Positions 1 to 9,161 of a stretch of 64,000 nucleotides of DNA are shown one piece after another; the first letter of the stretch is position 1, and the number at the start of each line of letters is the position of its first letter. Position numbers and translations under genes: made by a program. Below the pieces are notes generated by a model that did not search any database, was not told the DNA's origin, and was given only the letters and a program-made list of their open reading frames with translations. The stretch comes from Pyrococcus sp. ST04 (GTDB lineage: Archaea > Methanobacteriota_B > Thermococci > Thermococcales > Thermococcaceae), in the NCBI RefSeq assembly GCF_000263735.1, contig NC_017946.1, positions 785,348-849,347 on the forward strand. Direction: 5' to 3'.

Positions 1-2813
1 TCCATCTCTCCTGCCTCATAGAGATCTTTTCCGTGTTCGTTTATCCAGCCTGCTATTACCTTTGCATCTCCCTTGAATTCGGGTCCTAGTTTTGCGAAGT
101 TGGGCTTTATTATTAGCTCCCTCTCTACTTTGCCAACGACGACTTCTTTGGCGTTTAGCTGGTCTCTAAGTATTCTGTTAAGCCTTTCAACAGCTCTCTT
201 AACGGTTTCATTTTCTGTTTCCACTATAACTCTCCTAACTGGGTATCTCAGTTTTATCTTTGCCCTCTGCCTTGCTGAAGATCCTGCTTCAACTATTTTC
301 CTTACAACCTCCATCTCCTTTTCGAGCTCGCTGTCGATTGCTTTTTCGTCGGGTTTCGGCCAGTCTAACATGTGCACGCTTTCAACGTTTGTGAATGGTC
401 TTATTAGGTTTTGATAAATCTCTTCGGTTATATATGGGGTGAATGGGGCTAGTAGTCTTAAGAGAATGTCGAAGACTTTCCAAAGCGTGTAGTATGCTGC
501 TAATTTGTCTGGATCTTCTCCTTCGACCCACAGCCTCTTTCTTATCAGCCTCACGTACCACCTGCTGAGGTCTTCGACAACGAACTCATACAGAGCTCTG
601 GTTGCCTTTGTCAGGTAGAATGTTTCTATTCCTCTTTCAACTTCTTCTATTAGGCCGTTCACTTTTGAGAGTATCCACCTGTCCTCCTCGCGGAATGGAA
701 GCTCTTCGGGTTTAACCTTTCTCGGGTCGAAATTATCGAGGCTCATGTAGGTGGCACTCAGGACGTAAACGTTCCACAGTATGTTTAGCATCCTTCTTAC
801 CTGCTCAACGCCTTTCCAGCTGAACTTTAAGTTTTCCCAGGGGTTCGTTGCCCAGAGCATGTAGAATCTGAATGTATCTCTTCCTGCCTTCTCCACGACC
901 TCTTCTGGCCTTATTATGTTTCCTAAGCTCTTGCTCATCTTGTCTCCCTTTTCGTCCAGTACATAGCCGTGCATGGCGACTCTCAGGTAAGGAACTGTGT
1001 CAAAGGCTATGACGCTGGCCGCTTGTTGAGAGTAGAACCACTTCGTAACTTGATCTTCACCCTCAACGATGAAGTCCGCAGGCCACAACTTTTCAAATAG
1101 CTCCTTGTTTCTCGGATAGCCTAGGGAGGCCCAACTTGCTATTCCGCTGTCGAACCATACATCAACAACATCTTTCACTCTTCTCATTTCTTTTCCATTT
1201 ACTTTGATTATAAAGGCATCTACGTAGGGTCTGTGCAGATCTTCTGGGCCAAGTTTTTCTTCTATCACTTTGAGTTTTTCTTCAAAGCTTTCTGGAAGGT
1301 TGATCCTCTCTCCATTGACCTCTATCGCTACTGCAAGCTCCACAAGCTCTTTCCATGAGCCGACCACATATATCTCTCCATCATCGGATTGCCATATGGG
1401 GAGGGGTATTCCCCAGTACCTCTGTCTGCTTATCACCCAATCCCCACTGTCCCTGACTCCATTGTCGAATCTTATCTTCACCCAGTCCGGGTACCATGTT
1501 ACCTTTTCGTCGTTTTCCTTGATTATCTTGTCCTTAACCTTACTGACCTTCAAGAACCATTGATCGGTGGCACGGAATATTAATGGGGTCTTACAACGCC
1601 AGCAGTGTGGGTACTTGTGCTCTATTTCGCCTGCCTTGAGTAGATATCCCTTCTCTTTCAAATGCTGTATTATCTGAGGGTCTGCGTCTTTAACGTAGAT
1701 GCCTTTCCACTTTCCTTCAGTGTACTTGCCCTGATCGTCGAGTGGGGAGTAGACGGGCAGCCCATACTTCTGGCCGACCTCAAAGTCTTCCTCACCATGT
1801 CCTGGGGCTGTGTGAACGAGTCCTGTACCCTCTTCAAGCGTCACGAAGTCTGCAAGAATTACTTTGTGGGCCCATTCATATTTTTCTCTGAATTCCTTCT
1901 GTCTTGGATATTCATCCATAAGTATGTGAACGTACCTTAAGCCTTCGAGTTCCTTTCCCTTGAACTCTTCAACAACCTCTCCCTTAACACCGATCTCGCT
2001 GAGCACTTTGTCTACGAGTGCTTTAGCTAAAATCCAGTATTCTTCCTTTCCTTCCCATTTAACCCTTACCTTTACGTAATCATACTCTGGGTGTGCCGAA
2101 ACTGCAAGGTTGGCGGGCAGTGTCCATGGAGTAGTTGTCCAAATTATGAGGTATTCGTTATCCTTGCCCTCAACGGGGAATTTTACGTATATGCTTGGGT
2201 CTTTTCTCAGCTTGTACTCTCCCCTCACCTCGTGCTCTGCCAGGGCGGTTTCACATCTCGGACACCAATGTAGGACTCTTTTATCTTTTTCGAGAAGACC
2301 CTTTTCCCAGGCTTTCTTTAGTGTAAACCATGCCGACTCTATGTACTCGTTCTTTATCGTCATGTATGGGTTGTCCCAGTCCATCCATACTCCAAGCATT
2401 TTGAACTGCTCGGTCATTATTCTTAGATTGTTAAGTGCGAATTCTTTACACTTGGCTATGAAGTTCTCTATTCCTATTTTCTCTTCTATTTCTTTTTTTG
2501 TTTTTAAACCAAGGGCTTGTTCGACTTTAACCTCTATGGGAAGGCCGTGCATATCGTAACCTGGCTGTCTCCAGACGTTGTATCCTTGCATTGTCCTAAA
2601 GCGGATTATCATGTCTTTTATTATCTTGTTCCACGCTGTTCCTAGATGTATTGCCCCACTAACATATGGGGGACCATCTAGGAAGTAGTATTTTGGCCCC
2701 TTCTTTCTAAGCTCCTTTACTTTTTCATAGACCTTGTTTTCTTTCCAGAACTCCTCAATTTTTTCTTCTAGTTGGCTTGGATTGTATTCTCTAACCTCTG
2801 GCTCCTTTATCAT
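1..2813 (-). CDS. ileS: Isoleucyl-tRNA synthetase, 3' end cut by window edge
   Basis: Class Ia aminoacyl-tRNA synthetase that charges tRNA-Ile. The reading frame starts at ATG 2813 and runs without a stop to the left edge, giving about 937 residues; archaeal IleS is usually near 1,060, so the last 120-130 residues lie outside the window. The HIGH-type signature reads HLGT near residue 55 and the KMSKS loop is exact (KMSKS near residue 625). The editing domain lies between them, and anticodon-binding sequence fills the last visible part. A 6-bp inverted repeat (2859-2878) lies just upstream, and taw3 precedes it on the same strand. Identification is firm. A 99-residue copy of the missing C-terminal end type occurs at 20522-20821. 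Confidence 0.97.
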   Translation of the reverse strand, partial: MIKEPEVREYNPSQLEEKIEEFWKENKVYEKVKELRKKGPKYYFLDGPPYVSGAIHLGTAWNKIIKDMIIRFRTMQGYNVWRQPGYDMHGLPIEVKVEQALGLKTKKEIEEKIGIENFIAKCKEFALNNLRIMTEQFKMLGVWMDWDNPYMTIKNEYIESAWFTLKKAWEKGLLEKDKRVLHWCPRCETALAEHEVRGEYKLRKDPSIYVKFPVEGKDNEYLIIWTTTPWTLPANLAVSAHPEYDYVKVRVKWEGKEEYWILAKALVDKVLSEIGVKGEVVEEFKGKELEGLRYVHILMDEYPRQKEFREKYEWAHKVILADFVTLEEGTGLVHTAPGHGEEDFEVGQKYGLPVYSPLDDQGKYTEGKWKGIYVKDADPQIIQHLKEKGYLLKAGEIEHKYPHCWRCKTPLIFRATDQWFLKVSKVKDKIIKENDEKVTWYPDWVKIRFDNGVRDSGDWVISRQRYWGIPLPIWQSDDGEIYVVGSWKELVELAVAIEVNGERINLPESFEEKLKVIEEKLGPEDLHRPYVDAFIIKVNGKEMRRVKDVVDVWFDSGIASWASLGYPRNKELFEKLWPADFIVEGEDQVTKWFYSQQAASVIAFDTVPYLRVAMHGYVLDEKGDKMSKSLGNIIRPEEVVEKAGRDTFRFYMLWATNPWENLKFSWKGVEQVRRMLNILWNVYVLSATYMSLDNFDPRKVKPEELPFREEDRWILSKVNGLIEEVERGIETFYLTKATRALYEFVVEDLSRWYVRLIRKRLWVEGEDPDKLAAYYTLWKVFDILLRLLAPFTPYITEEIYQNLIRPFTNVESVHMLDWPKPDEKAIDSELEKEMEVVRKIVEAGSSARQRAKIKLRYPVRRVIVETENETVKRAVERLNRILRDQLNAKEVVVGKVERELIIKPNFAKLGPEFKGDAKVIAGWINEHGKDLYEAGEM

Positions 2814-2858
2814 TTCAGAACCCTCCTGTGAGTTATAGGAACAGCTAACCTAGAAAAG

Positions 2859-2878
2859 GCTGAACGCATTATTTCAGC
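2859..2878 (-). promoter_or_regulatory. Inverted repeat upstream of ileS
   Basis: GCTGAA, 8 bases, TTCAGC: perfect 6-bp arms. On the minus strand it sits about 10-20 bp downstream of an A/T-rich TATA-like element (about 2888-2900, ATTTATTTATCC read on the minus strand) and 45 bp before the ileS start. It could be an operator over the transcription start or a small 5' UTR hairpin. Neither is proven. Confidence 0.3.
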
Positions 2879-2937
2879 ATGAGTCGAGGATAAATAAATC
2901 CCCCCTCATTAACATCGGGCAAAGTTCTCTCATTAGC

Positions 2938-3537
2938 TTATAAGGTTTTCTGGTGTAATGGCAATGCTTCCTCTAGTCTTCTAAGCTTTTCTTTAAATCT
3001 TCTAAGCTGGGCATTCGCGATCTCAATGACTTTTCTTAGGTACTCTTCGGGGACTAGAAGATTACCATCTTCTCCGAGAAGAACGTCAAGCCTCTCTGTC
3101 GATCTTATCTCAACAATAAGCTTCCTATCGCTTATACTCTTTATATTCGAGTACTTGAAGCCGCATGAGACTGCTAGATTTACTAGCTTAACAGCGTCCT
3201 CTAGCGTCTTTGCACCGACATGGAGAATTGGGCTTCTAACAAGTAGCCATAGCTGTCCTTCTTTATGTTTTTTCACTGCCTCGAGTACCTCATCGAAGGA
3301 AACTTCTCTGTGCCATTTTCCAAGCCATTTTGCATTTACTTTGTCCCCGAAGTTTGGCATCTCCATGATAGATATTCTTCCAGAACATGAGGAAGTCGTG
3401 AAGTAGTTTTCCATAGAGTTTATCTTCTGGAGGAGAGGAATTATATCTTCGTCGACTTCTCCTCTTCTAAGGGCTATTTGAAGACTTGTAAGGGCTTCTT
3501 TTTTAGCTCTCTCGAAGTTTCTTTCAAACTTGAACAT
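2938..3537 (-). CDS. taw3: tRNA-Phe wyosine N4-methyltransferase Taw3 (Tyw3 family)
   Basis: 199-residue SAM-dependent methyltransferase family that methylates N4 of the tricyclic wyosine precursor at G37 of tRNA-Phe. The Tyw3 signature SSCSGR lies at residues 49-54 after an N-terminal helical stretch (EDIIPLLQKINS), and the typical LWLLVRSPILHV strand follows around residue 100. Length matches the family. It ends 125 bp before the ileS start, so the two tRNA-related genes may share a transcript, although an IR and a TATA-like element sit between them. The ZIP transporter gene ends 6 bp upstream on the same strand. Confidence 0.9.
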   Translation of the reverse strand: MFKFERNFERAKKEALTSLQIALRRGEVDEDIIPLLQKINSMENYFTTSSCSGRISIMEMPNFGDKVNAKWLGKWHREVSFDEVLEAVKKHKEGQLWLLVRSPILHVGAKTLEDAVKLVNLAVSCGFKYSNIKSISDRKLIVEIRSTERLDVLLGEDGNLLVPEEYLRKVIEIANAQLRRFKEKLRRLEEALPLHQKTL

Positions 3538-3543
3538 AATTCA

Positions 3544-4323
3544 TCACCCTAGCGTTGAGTCCAAGAACAGCATAACGTAAAAGCCCGTTAAAAATCCCAA
3601 CGTCACTATGGTTTCCTCAGTTTCCTCACGGTATATTTCTGGGATTAGCTCTTTTATGGTAACGTATAGCATGGCGCCTCCAGCTATCCCCATTCCATAT
3701 CCCAACAATCCAGAAAATACAGAGAATAGTGAGTATCCCAGTATCACCATGACCATTTCGGCTATCCCACTTATGATACCGAGGGTTATAGGCCTCAGCA
3801 ACTTTCCCTCAACGGCGGCTAGTGGTAGAGAGACTGCTGTACCCTCTGGGAAATCTTGTATTCCTATTGCGAGTGCAGTTATTATACCATCTTTAGAGCT
3901 GAAGGCTATTGATGTTCCCACTGCAAGACCTTCTGGAAGATTGTGAATTATCATAGCTATGGCCAATAACCATGCTCTTCTCAGCTTTTCTCTTAGTCTT
4001 GCTGGGCCTTCGTATCCCTTAGTGAGGTGCTCATGAGGGAGATATCTGTCAAGGGCGTAAACTAGAATTATCCCGAGTAGTATCCCAATAGAAACCTGTA
4101 CAAAGCCTCCATGCTCTATTCCTGGTAGGATCAAACTCGTGAAGCTTGCAACGAGCATTATTCCAGCAGCAAACGCTAAGCTGAAGTTTATTCCCCAAGA
4201 AGGGACCCTTTTTACAAAAACAGCTAGCAGAGAACCTAAAGATGTCATTAAGGCTACAAACAATCCTCCAACAATGGCTAGACTTAGTCCACTAAGATCT
4301 TGTAGCATGGAACTTGTTTCCAA
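3544..4323 (-). CDS. ZIP family divalent metal transporter
   Basis: 259-residue, eight-helix membrane protein of the ZIP (GufA-like) family, importing zinc or other divalent cations into the cytoplasm. Two hallmark metal-site motifs in adjacent helices are visible: HNLPEG (127-132) and QDFPEG (156-161). A short, fairly polar loop (YLPHEHLTKGYEG, about 95-107) replaces the long His-rich loop of eukaryotic ZIPs. It is only 6 bp upstream of taw3 on the same strand and divergent from the amidase gene across 38 bp. A CDF exporter lies 1 kb away, so import and export genes for divalent metals are close together. Metal specificity cannot be read. Confidence 0.88.
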   Translation of the reverse strand: METSSMLQDLSGLSLAIVGGLFVALMTSLGSLLAVFVKRVPSWGINFSLAFAAGIMLVASFTSLILPGIEHGGFVQVSIGILLGIILVYALDRYLPHEHLTKGYEGPARLREKLRRAWLLAIAMIIHNLPEGLAVGTSIAFSSKDGIITALAIGIQDFPEGTAVSLPLAAVEGKLLRPITLGIISGIAEMVMVILGYSLFSVFSGLLGYGMGIAGGAMLYVTIKELIPEIYREETEETIVTLGFLTGFYVMLFLDSTLG

Positions 4324-4361
4324 ATGAAACTATTATTAAAGTTATCTTATGATTAATATCT

Positions 4362-5255
4362 ATGGTGGGGGAAATGATAGTTGTTCCGAGAGAGAAACAT
4401 GTATACTCTTTCGGCCCAAATATGAAAGAGGTGGCTAGGGCCAAGCCGGGTGATATAATAGTTTTCGAAACTCTGGATGCCCTTGGGGGACAGATAAAGA
4501 GTGAGGAAGATACAATTGAGAAAATTGATTTTTCCAGAGTTAATCCAGCAACGGGCCCAGTTTACATTGAAGGCGCTGAGAAGGGAAAAACATTGGTCGT
4601 TAAGATCCTGGATATAGAGGTTGAGAAAAAGGGAGTCATTGTAACAGCTCCAGGAGCGGGTGTTCTTGGTTCAAAGGTTAAAGAGCCAAAAACAAGGATC
4701 TGTGAAATAAAAGGAAACTTTGTTTACTTTGGTAATTTAAGAATACCATTAAAGCCAATGATCGGCGTTATAGGCGTTGCATATGAAGAGGAAACACCAA
4801 CCGGAACTCCCGGACCTCACGGTGGAAATATGGATACAAACCTGATAACAATTGGTTCGACAGTTTACTTCCCTGTATTCAAAGATGGGGCATACTTGGC
4901 CTTGGGCGATCTACATGCGGTAATGGCGGATGGGGAGGTTTGTGTGTCCGCTTGTGAAGTTGCTGGAAAGGTGATGGTGAAAGTTGATGTCGCCGAGTAT
5001 AAGCTTAAATGGCCGGTGGTTGAAGATAGAGATTCGTACTACCTATTGGTCTCCAACGAGAACCTTGAGAAAGCTATAGAGGAAGCGGTTTCTCTTGGAG
5101 TTGAGATGCTCAAAAAGGCTAACAATATAACCTGGGATGAGGCCTATATGCTGGCCAGTTTGGTCATGGACGTTCAGATAAGCCAATTAGTTGACCCAAG
5201 GAAAACCGTGAGGATTAGGTTGCCCAAGCAGTACCTTCCTCAGCTACAGCCCTAG
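4362..5255 (+). CDS. Acetamidase/formamidase family amidohydrolase
   Basis: 297-residue member of the FmdA/AmdA family, cytoplasmic enzymes that hydrolyse short amides to the acid and ammonia. Family blocks visible are NPATGPVYIEGAE (61-73), the TAPGAGVLG stretch (95-103), GPHGGNMDTN (151-160) and LGDLHAVMADGEVC near 180-193. Start choice is uncertain: ATG 4362 is close enough to upstream A/T-rich sequence for a leaderless start, while ATG 4374 follows a GGTGGGGGA tract. It ends directly against the stop of the convergent CDF gene (5255/5256). The real substrate in Thermococcales is not known to me. Confidence 0.85.
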   Translation: MVGEMIVVPREKHVYSFGPNMKEVARAKPGDIIVFETLDALGGQIKSEEDTIEKIDFSRVNPATGPVYIEGAEKGKTLVVKILDIEVEKKGVIVTAPGAGVLGSKVKEPKTRICEIKGNFVYFGNLRIPLKPMIGVIGVAYEEETPTGTPGPHGGNMDTNLITIGSTVYFPVFKDGAYLALGDLHAVMADGEVCVSACEVAGKVMVKVDVAEYKLKWPVVEDRDSYYLLVSNENLEKAIEEAVSLGVEMLKKANNITWDEAYMLASLVMDVQISQLVDPRKTVRIRLPKQYLPQLQP

Positions 5256-6125
5256 CTATTTTGGGCATATGATCCCTTCTTCCTCACATCTATCCACCTC
5301 AAGCTGAATTGTGACATGCTTAATTCCATGCTTCCTAAGTATTTTCTCTACTTTATCGATTATCTTCTGAGCTTCGCTAAGCATCATATCCCTCGTTGCT
5401 ATGTGGCACTCGAAGTGGATTTCATCCTCTCCAACCCTCCAGACATGGAAGTGGTGGGCGTTTCTAACTCCGGGAATGCTTTCTATCTCCTTCTTTATGC
5501 TCTCAAGGTTTATGTTGGGGGAAGCTTCCATGAGAACTTCGATGCTCTCCTTGAGAATGTAATATGCTTCTCTTAGAATGTATAGAGATACGGCTACTGT
5601 TATTGCTGGGTCTATCCACAAGACCCCATATTTCATTAGCATTAGCCCTCCAACTACAACTGCAATCGATGAGAGCGTATCGCTGAGTAAGTGGAGGTAA
5701 GCTGATCTAACATTCATGCTTTCGTGGGAGTGTTCATGAAGGAGGGCAACGGAGATCAAATTTGCAAAAAGTCCAACAGTTGCCACCGGAAGCATTATTC
5801 TGGCATTGATGGGTTTTAAATTTGAGAATCTTCTGTATGCTTCAACTATGAGAAAAAGCGAAACCCCAACTAAAATAGTGGAGTTTAGAAATGCAACGAG
5901 TATTTCAGCCCTCCTATACCCGAACGTGAACTTTTCATTTTTCTTCATCTTTCCTATCCTGAGGGCTATATAGCTAGCCAAAATCCCCATGGCATCGCTG
6001 AAGTTATGAAGAGAATCACTTAGAAGAGCCAAGCTACCAGAAAGGATTCCTCCAATAATTTCTGCAATCGTTATTCCCACATTTAATACGACTGAAATCA
6101 GCATCTTTCTTTCGAGCATCAACAT
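5256..6125 (-). CDS. Cation diffusion facilitator (zinc/iron/manganese exporter)
   Basis: 289-residue CDF-family antiporter that exports divalent cations in exchange for protons. Six transmembrane segments fill the first 200 residues, followed by a cytoplasmic ferredoxin-like C-terminal domain (SIPGVRNAHHFHVWRVGEDEIHFECHI). Metal-site residues are visible in helix 2 (D37, H40, D44 within SDSLHNFSD) and helix 5 (H145, D149 within HLLSD), the HDxxD-type pattern usually linked to zinc. The protein ends with CEEEGIICPK, which offers two cysteines. It shares the 94-bp upstream gap with the divergent RNase J gene. Confidence 0.9.
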   Translation of the reverse strand: MLMLERKMLISVVLNVGITIAEIIGGILSGSLALLSDSLHNFSDAMGILASYIALRIGKMKKNEKFTFGYRRAEILVAFLNSTILVGVSLFLIVEAYRRFSNLKPINARIMLPVATVGLFANLISVALLHEHSHESMNVRSAYLHLLSDTLSSIAVVVGGLMLMKYGVLWIDPAITVAVSLYILREAYYILKESIEVLMEASPNINLESIKKEIESIPGVRNAHHFHVWRVGEDEIHFECHIATRDMMLSEAQKIIDKVEKILRKHGIKHVTIQLEVDRCEEEGIICPK

Positions 6126-6140
6126 ACACTAAATGCACAC

Positions 6141-6150
6141 CTTTTTAAGC
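6141..6150 (+). promoter_or_regulatory. Probable TATA element for the RNase J gene
   Basis: CTTTTTAAGC lies about 25-30 bp upstream of the start of the hairpin at 6171. Archaeal transcription starts about 25 bp downstream of the TATA box, so the transcript would begin close to 6168-6174. Inferred from spacing only. Confidence 0.4.
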
Positions 6151-6170
6151 TAATTCTTCAACTTAGCATC

Positions 6171-6206
6171 AGCTTTCCCCCGTGCCCATTAGGGCTCGGG
6201 GGAGCT
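6171..6206 (+). promoter_or_regulatory. Very stable 5' UTR hairpin of the RNase J mRNA
   Basis: An almost fully paired 36-nt inverted repeat. AGCT 6171-6174 pairs with 6203-6206, CCCCCG 6177-6182 with CGGGGG 6197-6202, and GCCC 6184-6187 with GGGC 6192-6195, closed by loop ATTA 6188-6191 with a T-T mismatch and a two-base bulge. It is followed at once by the GGGGCAGGAGG ribosome-binding site and the start codon at 6229. With the TATA element at 6141-6150, the predicted mRNA starts at or within a few bases of the hairpin, so the mRNA of a 5'-3' exonuclease would carry a paired 5' end. Confidence 0.7.
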
Positions 6207-6228
6207 AAGGGGCAGGAGGATGACGGGA

Positions 6229-7551
6229 ATGATAAAGATATACACTCTGGGAGGATACGAGGAAGTAGGGAAGAACATGACAGCTGTTGAGTATGATGGG
6301 GAAGTGGTGATAATCGATATGGGGATAAGGCTTGATAGAGTCTTAATTCATGAAGACGTTGAGTTTCAAAAAATGAGTTCAAAGGATCTGAGGAAGCTCG
6401 GGGCGATACCAGATGACAGGCCAATTAGGGACAAGAAAGTCGTTGCAATAGCCCTTTCTCATGGCCATCTTGACCACATAGGGGCCATTGGAAAACTTGC
6501 TCCGCACTATCCAGACGTTCCTATCTATGGGACTCCATACACAATAAGGTTAGCCAAGAGTGAGATAAAGGGAGAGGAGTACTTTGAGGTAACGAATCCC
6601 CTATATGAGACTAACTATGGGGAAATAGTCCAAGTGAGCGAAAATCTCGCGATTGAATTCGTCCAGATAACCCACTCAATACCCCACTCCTCAATAGTTG
6701 TTGTCCACACACCTGAAGGGGCTGTGGTCTATGCCTGTGACTATAAGTTCGACAATAATCATCCTTATGGGGAAAAGCCTGACTATAAGAGGCTCAAAGA
6801 GCTTGGCAGGGAGGGAGTTAAGGTTTTGATAGCTGAATCAACGAGGGTCGCTGAAGAAACCAAAACGCCAAGCGAGGCAGTCGCGAAGATGCTCCTTGAA
6901 GACTTCTTTTTGTATGAGGGGATGGAGGCGGATGGGTTAATAGCGACGACCTTCGCTTCCCATATAGCGAGGCTCCAGGAGCTGATAGAGATAGCAAACA
7001 AAATGGGTCGGCAGGCCATTTTCATTGGAAGATCTCTGGCTAAGTATACTGGAATAGCAAAGCAGCTTGGACTCATAAAGATGAAGGGGTCAAGAGTCCT
7101 AAGAAGCCCAAATGCTGTAAGCAAAGTGCTTAAAGAAGTCTCTCAGGCAAGAGAAAATTACCTTTTAATAGTGACCGGTCACCAAGGAGAGCCAGGGGCA
7201 ATATTAACAAGGATGGCGAACGGTGAGCTTTATGACATAGGTTCTAGGGACACCGTCGTTTTCTCGGCCGGCGTGATCCCGAATCCCCTAAACATTGCCC
7301 AGAGATACGCCTTGGAAACGAAGCTCAAAATGAAAGGTGTTAGGATGATAAAGAACCTTCACGTCTCGGGTCATGCGAGCAGGGAAGATCATAGGTATTT
7401 GATCAGAATGTTGAACCCCGAAAATATTGTTCCAGCTCATGGGGAATTCAGGATGCTCACCCACTATGCAGAGCTGGCAGAGGAGGAGGGGTACATGATT
7501 GGAAAGGATGTCTTCGTGTCGAGGAACGGCTACAAGGTGGAGATTCCGTAG
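6229..7551 (+). CDS. rnj: Archaeal RNase J, beta-CASP 5'-3' exoribonuclease
   Basis: 440-residue metallo-beta-lactamase/beta-CASP ribonuclease that degrades RNA from the 5' end and acts in mRNA turnover. The zinc motif HGHLDH lies at residues 78-83 with downstream partners HSIPHS, ACDYKFD and the C-terminal GHASREDH and PAHGEFR motifs. The small size without the bacterial C-terminal domain matches the aRNase J (not aCPSF) group. ATG 6220 abuts the AGGAGG at 6214-6219, whereas ATG 6229 has a 9-base spacing and begins MIKIYTLGGYEEVGKN, so 6229 is chosen. A strong hairpin precedes it in the leader. Confidence 0.93.
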   Translation: MIKIYTLGGYEEVGKNMTAVEYDGEVVIIDMGIRLDRVLIHEDVEFQKMSSKDLRKLGAIPDDRPIRDKKVVAIALSHGHLDHIGAIGKLAPHYPDVPIYGTPYTIRLAKSEIKGEEYFEVTNPLYETNYGEIVQVSENLAIEFVQITHSIPHSSIVVVHTPEGAVVYACDYKFDNNHPYGEKPDYKRLKELGREGVKVLIAESTRVAEETKTPSEAVAKMLLEDFFLYEGMEADGLIATTFASHIARLQELIEIANKMGRQAIFIGRSLAKYTGIAKQLGLIKMKGSRVLRSPNAVSKVLKEVSQARENYLLIVTGHQGEPGAILTRMANGELYDIGSRDTVVFSAGVIPNPLNIAQRYALETKLKMKGVRMIKNLHVSGHASREDHRYLIRMLNPENIVPAHGEFRMLTHYAELAEEEGYMIGKDVFVSRNGYKVEIP

Positions 7552-7782
7552 AGTCAGGTATGGAGGTTCTTTTCTTTGGTTTTCGTTTTCATCTGTTAAT
7601 ATAATTAGTTACATATTTGTACAACTCTTTTACTCTACTATCTTCTAAGTTAAAGCTAAAATCTTGAAAATAACAATTAAACTATTTTAAAAAAATAAAA
7701 TTACGCAAAATTGATGAAAAAATTTATAAGAATAAGTTTTTTATATGTGAACGCAAAATCCGAGGGAGGTAGTCCTAATAAA
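7552..7782. other. A/T-rich gap without a recognised gene
   Basis: The 231 bases after RNase J start with T-rich tracts (7567-7590) that could act as an oligo-T terminator, then continue as very A/T-rich sequence with A7 tracts around 7690. I see no convincing RNA gene. Confidence 0.5.
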
Positions 7783-7995
7783 GTGGAAGAGCTCAATGTA
7801 GTCCTCTCAGGACTGCTAATATTGGGAGTTAGTGGAACACAAATCGCTGCTGTTTTTGGCCAAGACTCCGAGGCAATGCCAGATATAAACCTGACGAAAA
7901 TACCCTCTTCAGGATACGTTGAGCTCAAAGAAATTTATGATTGCAATGAAACATTTATTGTTAAAGTTGAACATCCTGGCCTAAATGGTCTTTAA
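7783..7995 (+). CDS. Small secreted-type protein of unknown function, possibly truncated
   Basis: A 70-residue reading frame if translation starts at GTG 7783, about 12 bases after a GGGAGGT Shine-Dalgarno at 7764-7770. The N-terminus (VEELNVVLSGLLILGVSGT) has the hydrophobic core of a signal peptide, then polar sequence with one N-glycosylation sequon (NET). The frame also opens further upstream to 7711. It ends abruptly after HPGLNGL, 42 bp before the next lipoprotein gene, and may be the front end of a longer gene that decayed. I do not recognise a family. Confidence 0.4.
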   Translation: MEELNVVLSGLLILGVSGTQIAAVFGQDSEAMPDINLTKIPSSGYVELKEIYDCNETFIVKVEHPGLNGL

Positions 7996-8037
7996 TTCAT
8001 GGCGTTGTACTGGAGAGAATTGAGGGGGTGATGGAGA

Positions 8038-9006
8038 GTGGAGAAAACTTTTGTAGTTTTATTTCTGATCTTTCTAGTTTTTTCATCTGCATGTATTGGA
8101 AGGCAAGGAAATGTTGGCAATACTAAATCCTACGAGGTTCCCTCTAAACCAGAGAATGAATGCAGATTAGAAAAGCTTCCGGGCGAAAACATTGAGTTGA
8201 GTCCAATAGCGAAGTTTGGAAACATTACAATCATAAATGCGACCTACGGATACGTAATTTCAAAGAATGGCACTAAGGTTTTTCTGAACGTATCCAAAGC
8301 CTATTTCTTCCCATGGGGGTTTGTATTCATTGAAAAGACTCCCGAAGTGAGAACCGTTATTTTCGATAAGGTATGGATTGAAGACCATGTTTTCAAGAAA
8401 GACATAAAGAATATCACGACAATTGTAGAAGTTACAAGGATAAAGGCCTGCAGTTATAGAGGAAATGTCTTATGGGAACATGAAGTTCAGCTTCCCTATG
8501 TGTGGGAGTTCTCAAAAAACGATACAAGAGAAAGTTTCTATATGAAAGGTATTGCCTATCCAAAGGTTCTTATATCGAACAATACTGAGTACCTTTTCAT
8601 AGCGGAGCTCCCTCAGAGCATAAAAGGTCTAATATCCCTCCCAACGGCTAAAGGAGTTAATAATTACCTCTACATTTATGGTGGTGAAGGATTAGTTAAA
8701 AAGTTCTCCATCCCGAGCATGTTCAAGCTAAGGAATGTATTCCTGATTTCTGCGTGGAATTATACGGTATTTGGCTATGAAAAACCCCAAGAAGATTGGA
8801 GTCCTGACTATGGGGAGGTGATTATATTCAATGGTTCCCAGGTTATCTTCAGGAGAAAGTTCAAGTGGGCTCCCGGGTGCCTGTGCAACGTAATCCACGG
8901 GTGGGCGGAAATATATCCTGGTGGCTGTGTATACTTTGGGCTCCTTGAGGGGGAGGGATTATACTGCAACGGAACTTTCAGATACATCAAAAGAGAAAAC
9001 GGTTAA
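8038..9006 (+). CDS. Membrane-anchored lipoprotein, unknown function
   Basis: 322 residues from GTG 8038, preceded by GGGGGTGATGG. Residues 4-18 form a hydrophobic signal peptide ending in a lipobox-like SSAC with Cys19, so the mature protein is probably lipid-anchored on the outer face of the membrane. The rest is beta-rich with many N-glycosylation sequons (for example NIT, NAT, NGT, NVS, NDT) and four cysteines near the C-terminus (CLC around 281-283, GGC, YC) that could form disulfides. The gene is not recognised; similar orphan lipoproteins are common in Thermococcales. Confidence 0.6.
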   Translation: MEKTFVVLFLIFLVFSSACIGRQGNVGNTKSYEVPSKPENECRLEKLPGENIELSPIAKFGNITIINATYGYVISKNGTKVFLNVSKAYFFPWGFVFIEKTPEVRTVIFDKVWIEDHVFKKDIKNITTIVEVTRIKACSYRGNVLWEHEVQLPYVWEFSKNDTRESFYMKGIAYPKVLISNNTEYLFIAELPQSIKGLISLPTAKGVNNYLYIYGGEGLVKKFSIPSMFKLRNVFLISAWNYTVFGYEKPQEDWSPDYGEVIIFNGSQVIFRRKFKWAPGCLCNVIHGWAEIYPGGCVYFGLLEGEGLYCNGTFRYIKRENG

Positions 9007-9161
9007 AGTTCGCACAATTGAATCTGCTGAGGAATTTTCCGTGATTCTTCCTTAAAAGCTTCGGAGGTATGCATGGGGTGGAGAGTACTTGATGGCAAAG
9101 CTCATAAAGGTTAGGCCTTTTTTCTTCCTTAGCTACTTATGTTCATCTCGGAGGGATGCCT

